From assembly GCA_010093685.1 (NCBI GenBank), contig MU006232.1, positions 707,427 through 771,426 of the forward strand: a DNA stretch of 64,000 nt, in the 5' to 3' direction. This stretch comes from Ophiobolus disseminans. Taxonomy: Eukaryota; Ascomycota; Dothideomycetes; Pleosporales; Phaeosphaeriaceae. A program made the translations under genes and the position numbers. The notes under the pieces are model-generated. The model had not been told where the DNA came from, did no database searches, and saw nothing but the letters and a program-made list of their open reading frames with translations. Below are positions 55,871-64,000 of the stretch, piece after piece (position 1 is the stretch's first letter; every line of letters begins with the position of its first letter).

Positions 55871-56501
55871 TTAGTATCCCTTCCTCCTCTTCAAGAAGCC
55901 CATGAGTCCACTTGCTAGCAGCAGGACAGCCGCCATGAACATGAAGACCATCGCCGCGCGACTCTCCCGGCAATGTCCCTCGAGAAGACCCTGAACGTTA
56001 CTCTGAATTATATTCCGGCTCATATCGTGAAACCAGTTGGCACAGAGAGTGGCATCTCCTTTCCCCTCACAGCCGCCGCTGAACAGGTCGTTGTAGGCTA
56101 AATTCGAGTTGTTGGAGCGATTTTGCCCAGTTGGGTCCCATTTACAGCTCACACCTTTGAGCTTGATGGCAAGGAACTGCCTCCATATTAGCCATTCTGT
56201 TGCACTCCAAAATGGGGTCGTGACTTACAATGCCGCCCGCAACGTTGAGAACTGCGACGAGACTGTCGACTGCGAGTCCAACGATGCCGTCGAGGAATTC
56301 GAGCCATACTGCCGCAATGCCGATCAGCGCCGCAATGATCGTGACACCGCCAACGAATGCAGCAAAGCCCAAGCTGGAAGGCAAGCTGCCGATATGGTGA
56401 CCGCGAATGAGTGTAACAGCCAGACCGAGAATGACGATGCCGAAGAGGGCCTGGAAAGCACGCAGGATCCAATTGATGAGCGGGGAACCGACTTTGGACA
56501 T
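55871..56501 (-). CDS. MARVEL-like tetraspan membrane protein, 192 aa (tandem paralog 2)
   Basis: Exon 1 (56229-56501) joins exon 2 (55871-56176) across a 52-nt intron (GTAAGT, CTAAT, CAG). It has the same four-helix plan as its neighbour: WILRAFQALFGIVILGLAVT, FVGGVTIIAALIGIAAVWL, VDSLVAVLNVAGGI at the junction, and VFMFMAAVLLLASGLMGFL. The extracellular loop has cysteines (SCKWDPTG, GGCEGKG, LCANWF, GHCRES) and the tail ends RRKGY. The shared intron position and the FLAIKLKG / ILALKLRG starts of exon 2 indicate tandem duplication. A role in membrane domains such as eisosomes or septa is possible but not shown. Confidence 0.75.
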
Positions 56502-57536
56502 CGTGAAAGCGGGCGCGTAAGTTTGCGGTGGTGCAGGTGTTTGGTGTTCGTGTGATGAAAGTCAAAAGACGTTGCAGTTTGTGTCGCAATTACCGTTTGC
56601 TCGTCGCGTAGCTCTCTCACTTTAAGACCAAAACAAAACACAAACAAGTAAAATCGGTGACTCAAGAAGACGGATGCAACACACTGTTCTGCCTGCTGCT
56701 GCCTTGCAACCCCGGCATGTAATATATGTACCGCTTCGGTAGTCTGGCCCCCAAAGGCAGTGCGGCTGTGCCACATAGTAATAATACGATTATCGACATG
56801 CGGCCCCATGTCTCATGATGCGCCGTGCCCTTAACCGGAGACCTGAGTACAGGATTTGCTGGCCTACGCTTTAGCGCTGGTTGCGACGTCGAGCAGTGGA
56901 TGGCATATTTGGATGCATTTGCGACTCTAGGACAGCAACGATATATTGGTTTCGTAGGCGATACGCCTGGTGGTCATGTTTGTGGATTTGCAAACATGCT
57001 TTTCGTGAAGTGTTCAGTTTACCGGGTCGAATGGTGACGAAGCTCCTCTGGTGTTTCAAGGCTCACCGAGTAGATCGCCGCGGGAACCACTATCGGTGGG
57101 GCTAATGGCTGCCTTGCGGGCGAGCTCTCGTGCACGTGCTTCACCGCAGCGCAGCCTTGCCTTTCCAGGAGAATTGGTGTCAACCCCCAACCGCCTTGAT
57201 CTTGGTCTTTCGATCGCTCTCGTTGATGCAGGTGGTGGTGCACCATGCTCTTGAAGATCTTGAGGTACTGAGGTACACCGCGCTGGTCCGTGAGACTTGA
57301 TCTCGTGCTCCCATTGTCGTATGAATGCGTCAAGACATGCCCTAGAATGTCTTGATCTCGGGCTTCAATCAAAATCTGTTTGTTTGCGATTCTTGTAGAT
57401 GGCGGTGAGCTATACCCTCCAGTAGTTTTCATGATGCATTCTGCCTCGGTAGCACGAGGTGCATGCACCCGTATTGCGATGACATGTAACCTTTTCCGCA
57501 ACGCACACATAAACATCCTCCTACCGCAGGTCACAA
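56502..57536. other. Intergenic region without supported gene
   Basis: ORFs here (for example minus 57019-57534) lack domain resemblance. It adjoins the MITE-like element. Confidence 0.35.
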
Positions 57537-57707
57537 CATACGAGCGAAAATGACAGGGGTGGCTTCTAACACTTCCTACCTACACGATTAAATATGCTCC
57601 TCTATTATTTTTAAGAGTATACCTGCTTTGCTACAGCTCCTCAAGGGTTTTATTTATTTATATCTGTATTATTCGCAGACTTAGATCCCTACACTTTCGC
57701 TCGTATG
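57537..57707. mobile_element. MITE-like element with 13-bp perfect terminal inverted repeats
   Basis: CATACGAGCGAAA at 57537-57549 is exactly inverted at 57695-57707 (TTTCGCTCGTATG). The match extends imperfectly inward for about 10 more bp. The 145-bp interior is AT-rich and non-coding, with runs such as TTATTTTTAAG and TTTTATTTATTTATA. If the outer CA/TG is ignored, the repeats are flanked by TA on both sides, the target of Tc1/mariner-type elements. A further related copy of the repeat, CTTCGCTCGTAGG, occurs near 57797-57809. A transposase-less mobile element is inferred; no transposase gene is present. Confidence 0.45.
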
Positions 57708-57972
57708 CAACAGGAGGCAGTAAGTTATTTCTTACATTTGTCATCCCAGCCTTAGCGAGGACTCTTATTCGTTTGTTACTTTTCTAACCCTTGTTACTTC
57801 GCTCGTAGGTGACAACCCGCAGTACCAAGGGGCAACAGTACATCAAAGCTATCCAAGCTTGCTGATCCGTTCTCCAAACTCAGAAGCCTGGTGCGGTGGA
57901 GGTGAGTCTTTTCACAATACGAACTAGTGCCAACGACTTTCACATTGCATCTTTAGTTTTTATCCCGCAAAC
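57708..57972. other. AT-rich spacer
   Basis: Below-average GC next to the MITE-like element; contains the partial third inverted-repeat copy. Possibly more mobile-element remains. Confidence 0.35.
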
Positions 57973-59474
57973 TCAAGGGGTTTCTTGCATAGTCTTGATC
58001 AGCTTAGCCGTGTCAATTCCGTTCAAAACCTCGCCCTTGGTGTTCAGTGCCGCTTGTCCCTTCTGGAGAGCTACAATACCATCTTTCCACTCCGTATATT
58101 CGGTAATGAATCGGCCCTCGGAGTAAGTGGTCTCCTTCAACGTTCCGGAGGTAAGGTAGGTGAGGGTCTTGCCATTCTCATAATCAACGGTGACCTGCAC
58201 TTTGTTAATCCCGGTCCGATGAGATTTCAGCGCATATCTTACCTTTCCAGTCCATTTGCGCTCTAGCTCGCCGGTAATGAAATTGGCAGTGACAGTTGCG
58301 ATCTGGTGGGGTTGGACGGTAACGTCTATCCACATTTCCGACGTTTCCTACGGTGTGTAAGCGACACGTTGACAAAATTTGAAACGAATGGTTGAGCATA
58401 CAGTTTTGTCGAAGGATTCCACGCGCTCCTTCGTCCATGAGCCCTCCCAAAAGGCGTCAATCTTTCCCTTTGTGGTCCATTTGCTCGTGGGAACACTGGC
58501 TTGGTATTCCACTTCAAGACCAATCCCTACATGGGCTAATTGGGTGTTGGCGTGCGTCCAGCTCTTCGCCTTCTTGTGGCTAAATGTTCGCTTCAGATGG
58601 AAGACCTCCGGCGCGCCGTTCCTGCCTGGTTGTATAGCATGACCAACCAGAACGGCCTCATCGCGCATACCCTTGGCCCTACCATCATGTCAGTCTGCTT
58701 GCTCGCAAATGAATCGCATCGTACTTACTCGTTACTACCCTTTCCATTCAACTCGTCTAGGGTGGGGCTGAACTTGACGTCGTGCAAGAAACTCTTCTTG
58801 GCCTTCGCATTCAGCGTATAGAATGTAATCGATTCGACTCCCATGGCTCCAGTCTTTCCAGCGATGCCGACAATGGCGCCATGGATGGGAGTTGTGCCGC
58901 GTGCGTCCCATTCGCTGTCCGAATAAGGCTTTCCTTTGTCGTTCCAGTCGTTCCCACCATGAGCCTGCTTGCCACCGGGTCCTACGACTCGAATCTGTCG
59001 AAGGTTCTGATCCACGCTCAAGTCTCGTGGATTGAGGTTGACCTTGACAACCGAGGCCTTGTTCACGTCCCACTCTACCCAAGTCTTCTCACCAGTGACT
59101 TTGCCGACATTTGTATAGTCACCGTTGTGATATAGCACCGTGATACCGTCGATTATGGCTGTTTTCATTGGAATAGTCCAAGAGGGTGGTTGGGCCGATC
59201 CAGTGAAGAGAAAAAAACCCTTCACAAAAAGCCCATTCTTAATCTGCGACGCACAGAATGGGGCTCCGGAGGATCGGCCAGCAGACCATTCCTCGGCAAA
59301 GTCGAGCTTGCAGTCGTCTGCTAAGGGTGTGATGTGCTTTCCATCGCGTTTATGGAAATTTTCCGCACTTTCCAGCGTTGGACTTCGCGGTAGACTGCCT
59401 TGGGGAAGGGCGAGGGCATTCTTCGTTAGAAGAGCGCCAACAGTGAGGAGTTTGAAGAGCGGGAGTAGATGCAT
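57973..59474 (-). CDS. Secreted protein with lectin/aerolysin-like features, 465 aa
   Basis: There are three exons: 58729-59474, 58402-58678 and 57973-58347. The introns are GTAAGT...CTGAC...TAG and GTATGC...TAG, and the sum is 1398 nt. A signal peptide (MHLLPLFKLLTVGALLTKNA) is followed by a short pro-like segment. The middle (about 60-250) is rich in short beta strands, Trp and Gly with jacalin-like turns (VVGPGGKQAHGG; GAIVGIAGKTGAMGVESI). The last 200 residues alternate Ser/Thr/Lys and hydrophobic residues in long strands, as in aerolysin/ETX-MTX2 beta-pore-forming proteins. Fold assignment is by eye and uncertain. If correct, it could be a pore-forming or defence protein. It could also be a non-toxic secreted lectin. 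The frame is intact. An upstream in-frame ATG at 59507 was not used because it displaces the signal peptide. Confidence 0.5.
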
Positions 59475-60788
59475 GCTGAAGGCTGTTCGTCGGTAAACTT
59501 GCTCCAACGAGTGATGATCGTCGAGTAGGTACTATGAAAATTGTAGTGGTATGAAGATGGTAGTACAAAAAAGGTACACTTTATACCTTTCTTACTCACT
59601 ATTTAGAGAGACTCAAGTACGATACTTCACGCGCTCCCGTGCACAGAACTACGCCGCACATGGTCATGATCCTACAACACTATCTTTGTCCCAGAGGGCG
59701 CCTTGCCAAGTCAACAAATCCTAGCTGTACATCTGAGAGCGAAGGCAAGTGGAAAAGTAACGATCTAGGTAGATCCCTGTCCGCCAAGTTTCATGCAAGC
59801 CGGCGGAGAGATACACAGCCAGCGTCAGTACATGCTCTTCAGACAACATACGATTTGCGAGAAGAGGACCTAACATTTTCCAACGGCTACTTGCAGAATT
59901 AAGAGGTGAAGCTGAACGCAGCCGTATGAGTGTCAATCTACTATCTGATTGCCAGCGAGATAACACAGGAGCCCACGAAGCAAAAACCACAAAATCGCGC
60001 GTCCCAACAGCATCGTTACCAGACTCCTCCACACCAACAGCGGCGCTTATTAACCTCGCAATAGTCACCGCAAGAGCTCAATACCGGGATTACTCTCTAG
60101 TGCATCCTATTCCCAGCCCCAGCGCCTATAACAACTCTACGCGAGTTTTCCGTGCGTCTTCCTACAACCCCATGTCTTAGACCAATTTAACTGCAAAATC
60201 AAGCGTTACGCCGTTGTTTGTGGATACGCACATTAAAGCGACGACGGGAGTGGTCCCTAAGCCACCAAGAGCATCGTCGTTGAGCACGACAGCGAGCTTT
60301 CGAAGGTTTGTGCATCTCGGCACCTAGGACAGTTTGCGACCGGTATTACATGCGAGTCGTTTATGTGCGTAGGGAGCTATCATGTGTATACTGCAATGTC
60401 ACTATGAAACCAAATAACACCGAAAACCAACATGGACAACACCGCGCGGTGCGAAACACATCTCAGATCCGAAGATTGCACCTCGAATTTGTGCTACTGC
60501 GCCCAACTGTAGAGCAGGATAGCAGATGTTGATTCGCATAACTATCCATCTGTCGGGCCATATAGCCCTCTCCTTTTGTTTTTCGCAATACCGAGTCCAA
60601 CATTGGCGAGGCTGTGCTGTTTGTTGTACCCTGGTGAAGGATCGTCGAGCAGTGACCGGCGTGTTGGTAAACGAGGCTGAGCATAGGCGAGACCATCCGC
60701 AGTTAGTACATCGGCGGTACCGGTAATTGGACCTTATATTCGAATCGTGTCGCCATTTCCTATTCCGTTCTAGACCCAATCATCTACA
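59475..60788. other. Intergenic region
   Basis: These 1.3 kb lie between the secreted protein's start and the separase stop. It includes a short hairpin-like AAAGGTA...TACCTTT near 59571-59590. No supported gene is present. Confidence 0.4.
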
Positions 60789-63700
60789 CTACTCCAAGTA
60801 CACCGGGATGCCATACACCACCGCAGCGGCCCCGTTCAGATATCTCAAGACGCACGCTTTCCTGGCCTCTCGGACGCATTCATCAAGCCCCAGTCCTCTG
60901 CGCCGATCCGCTGCAAGTTCAGTCTCCGCAGTCGCGTTCTTAGCCTTCTTGCTCTTCTTTGCGCTACCTGGTGTTCTTGGGCCTTCCACATCGTCGAGCA
61001 ATTGCGCCACTCTGCCCTTGCCCTTTGCTTTCCTGCCTGGTGTCTTGGGAGGAGCGACTGGAGCAACGTCCTCCTGTGGTTCGGGCCACAAGCCCCACAG
61101 TTCCCCAGCTTTAACGGCGAGGCGATCGCAGTCTTTGTCGGTCACGTCCCAGAGCATGCCGACGACGGCTGGTGCGCCTGCTGTGAGGTACGAGGCGAGC
61201 ATGCCCGAGGGTTCGTAGATTCCATTCTCGGTGAGGTGAACGGACGAGCAGCCGAAGAGCAAAGTGGTCGCACAGCCAGGTCGGCTGTTGTGGTCCGCCT
61301 GTGCACCCGGGTACAAACGTCGGACAGATTTCGATCGCACAAACTGCGCACCGCTGCCATGACCAAAGTAGAGCACCAAGTCCTTCTCTCGCAGCGAGTC
61401 CTCGAACTCTTTCTCGGTTGGTGCGCGGTTGGCAATGTGTGACCATGGCCCATGCAGCTCGTCTAGACGAGGCTTGAGCGTCTTGGTTGTGTGCGACAAG
61501 TCACCACCGGGGTTCAGAATGCTTGTGCCCCCACTTGCGGCCGATATGAAGTGACCAGCCTGAGGGTCTTGCTGATTAGTGGATGGTCTAGCCACAAGCA
61601 ACCGTTCCCTGAGAGCAGCAAGTGAGGGAAGCCTGGATATGGAGAGCTTCTCCAAGCAGGGCAGCGATTCCCACGGGAAGCCATGCAGGTTGTTGTCCAG
61701 GATAAGGATCATGTGCTGAGTAGATTGTGTCGTCTGTTGAGTTTCGCCGTGATACGCACGCAGCGCCTCTTGTGTTTCGACAACCATGGCATCAAAATCA
61801 ATCTCATCATAGGCATTGCGCTCGCCGTTAAAATGTAGAATGTCGACCACAAAGTAGATAAGGTCCATGAGCGCTTCGTCTAGGTCCAACTTTTCGTCTG
61901 TAGCATCACCCAAGCCGACAAACAACTCCAGTACCCTAGCATCCAAGGTGGGTCTCTTCTGTTGAGTCTTCTTGCGGCGAGATGGAAGGTGTTGGTTCAA
62001 GATGTTTTCCAGTGACTTGCGGAAGCGGGCGAGTAAATTTGGCTGTCGCTCATGTTGAGAGAAGACGCCTCTGAAGCCACCAAGCCAAATGATTTCTATG
62101 TTCAGTAGCAACTCGTGCAACCGCGTATCCAGAGCCTCGCGCTCGGTCCACCATTGTTGGCGCGCTTCTCGTGAGGTCATGTCTTTTGCGGTACGGGTAC
62201 TGAAGTCGCTGAGCTCGATGAGCTCGTCAAAATCTCGCTTTCCATCCTCAAAGGAAAACTCCTCCTCGTCCATGTCGCGAGAGGCGTGTCGGGCCAACGG
62301 TAAGCGAAGAAGGAAGGGGGATGTGCCGCTCTCATAACGAGTGATGTAAAGCTCATCGCGTGTGTCGTTCAGTGCCATCGACACCGCAGTCCAGGTATCG
62401 GGAATGATGTCGATATAGTCTCGTTGGAAGTCTGACACATTTGCAGGTGCGAAGCTCGAGCAAGACGAAGTTGGCCAGCGCAGACACTCGTCGCGTGATA
62501 GCTGTTCTTTTTCAGCCTCGACCGACTCCTGCATAAGTCGAAGTGCATTGCATTTGGGTACCTCTGTCGTTATTAGCTCATTTCTTCGCAAAGCGGACAT
62601 GAAACATACCACCCATGTACGCCGCATACAGCGGGTGAAGTGACGCGCCCAACTCTGTGCCGGACACCGCCGATAGTAAGACTGTGACAGAACCCAGAGC
62701 CATGGAAACCTGCTGGAACATGTAATTTGGCCCATTCATGGCAGATGCTGCATGTGCTTCCACGAGGCGATCTCTGGCAGTTCGCAAAGTATCTACGAAA
62801 TCCTCCTTCACTTGCTTCTTCGCTCGACTGCCCTTTGCTGTTGCTAAAGTTGCTAGAGGCGCGCGCTTCACTGTGGCTCCCTCAGAAGATCTTCGCTCTT
62901 TGAGATTGACGGCGGGGAAAGCGATGGTTGATTCCGGCAATGTGTTGATGGCGATATTCTCGGCGATCTGCTTGAAGCTCTGAGCAAGCAGCATCTTGAA
63001 CGTGGCCCACACGTGCGAGATATCCTGTGTTAGACTTCCCTGGAGTTTCTCAATCTGGGCGAGAAGGGCAGTGGCGGTTGCTAGATCTTCCTGCAGGAGA
63101 TTTGCAAGAACACCTCGATGCTTGATGCTGGTTTGAAAGCTGGACAGTACGGAACATTGTTCCGCGCTGCTGGTAACCTCCATAGACTCAGAAGACGTAG
63201 ATGTGCTCTTGGTTACCACGGCCTTCTTTGCTCCTGCCGTGACTGTCGAGCGCGCCCTGGGAGCAGGTTTCGACACAGACCTTGAAGCGGTACGTGGAGC
63301 AGGCTTAGTTGCTGGCTTTCGACCTCGGGTTGCCGTTGCTACTTTGACTGGCTGAGTGACGCTTGCATCAACCGTCATCTGGGACATCTGCTCGGCGAGA
63401 CCATCAATGTCGGATACGAATCTGTCAAGTGCCTTGATATATGTCGGCGAAGTGAGGTCCTGCAAAAGCTGGTCCAAGGTGCCATAGGCCGTAATTTCAT
63501 CTTCGTACTGGCCATTCCAGTGATGAACTCTGGCGATGGCGGATTGATAGCCGACAACGGAGAGGCACTTGCGGTTCGCATCCTTCGCAAGAGAGTCAAG
63601 GATAGGCTTCGCTTTGTCAGGTCTACCGCTTTGGGCCCAGCAGTCTGCTCTCCAGGCGGCGTTGTCAGTAATGAGCGTTGGCGATTTGGTGGCGCAGGCA

Positions 63701-64000
63701 ACTTTATCAGCTTGTTCTGCGATATAGATCGCTTCGTGAAGCAAGCCCTGGTGAGCAAAGACTTGTGAATGTTGCATCAATCCCTGGTACAAAGCAGGCA
63801 CCAAAGCCCAGAAATCGGCTCCGTTCAGCGCTTCATGCGTCACCGACGTGACCAGTGGTGCGCCTTTGTCGTTGCGCATGGAGGCTAGAGGGTCAAAGTT
63901 GGCTTTGCTAGACTCATCTATGCTTGACTCTGCGTCTTCGACAGAAGATGCCTTCTTCACGTTGACTCTGGACTCTAGAGCTGCCCATAGACGTCGATTG
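60789..64000 (-). CDS. Separase, C-terminal part, N-terminus beyond the window
   Basis: This is the caspase-like cysteine protease that cleaves cohesin's kleisin subunit to start anaphase (Esp1/Cut1/BimB family). Two exons are visible: 62610 to the right edge, and 60789-62563, joined over a 46-nt intron (GTATGT, CTAAT, CAG). They give about 1055 residues. The upstream part is helical-repeat sequence (NADFWALVPALYQGL-like helices, QSGRPDKAKPILD), then a disordered Lys/Pro/Thr-rich linker. The catalytic domain starts near MILILDNNLHGFPWESLPCL. The catalytic His is in LYFGHGSGAQ (codon at 61359-61361) and the catalytic Cys is in LLFGCSSVHL (codon at 61248-61250). The Cys is followed by LTAGAPAVVGMLWDVTDKDCD. 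A Lys-rich insertion precedes the last helix. The frame is open at the window edge. Confidence 0.93.

Noticed and set aside
59571..59590. AAAGGTA...TACCTTT hairpin as a terminator
   Set aside because: Intrinsic hairpin terminators are not expected for nuclear fungal genes; it lies upstream of a start codon rather than after a stop.

Overview
The window reads as nuclear DNA of a filamentous ascomycete, most likely a dothideomycete of the Pleosporales. Genes lie on both strands, each with its own promoter. They carry 0-4 introns of about 44-60 nt with GTAAGT/GTATGT/GTGAGT donors, CTRAC branch points and YAG acceptors. The gene set (Rev3, Slu7, Cwc22, Dpm2, separase, an AspE-like septin, a cAMP-receptor-like GPCR, WSC and MARVEL proteins) fits a fungus. 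The order-level placement is inference from the general look of the proteins; no database search was possible. No CRISPR array, rRNA or tRNA gene was seen.

Layout. 0-8.4 kb: 3' part of SLU7 (cut by the window edge), divergent REV3, a SnoaL/NTF2-like protein and a MARVEL-like membrane protein. 8.5-16.6 kb: sparse, with a WSC-repeat gene broken by two in-frame TGA codons and a four-exon GPCR. 16.6-22.3 kb: a small catalase-like haem protein, then two related coiled-coil genes in tandem that share a 10-nt first exon and a promoter motif; the second is broken and the first may be truncated. 23.9-27.3 kb: an enoyl-CoA hydratase/isomerase and a septin-type GTPase, convergent. 28.7-32.6 kb: a cytochrome P450 and a secreted histidine-acid-phosphatase-like protein. 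32.6-37.1 kb: a gene-poor stretch with a degenerate tandem repeat. 37-48 kb: a Myb-like regulator, Ap4A phosphorylase, a WDTC1/DCAF-type WD40 protein ending in a CaaX box, DPM2 and CWC22. 48.4-60 kb: accessory genes, namely an unrecognised protein with an internal duplication, a decayed F-box gene, a methyltransferase, a 37-residue Cys-rich protein, tandem four-helix membrane paralogs, a MITE-like element and a secreted protein with aerolysin/lectin-like features. 60.8-64 kb: the C-terminal two-thirds or so of separase.

Overall pattern. Conserved housekeeping genes (replication, splicing, chromosome segregation, glycosylation) are intact. Interspersed accessory genes repeatedly show single in-frame stops or 1-nt frame jumps inside otherwise conserved frames. 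This looks like lineage-specific gene decay rather than a coordinated operon-like system. No biosynthetic cluster, defence island or complete transposon was found. Exon boundaries were assigned by hand from splice consensus and frame continuity; each multi-exon model listed as intact gives an uninterrupted frame whose length is a multiple of three.
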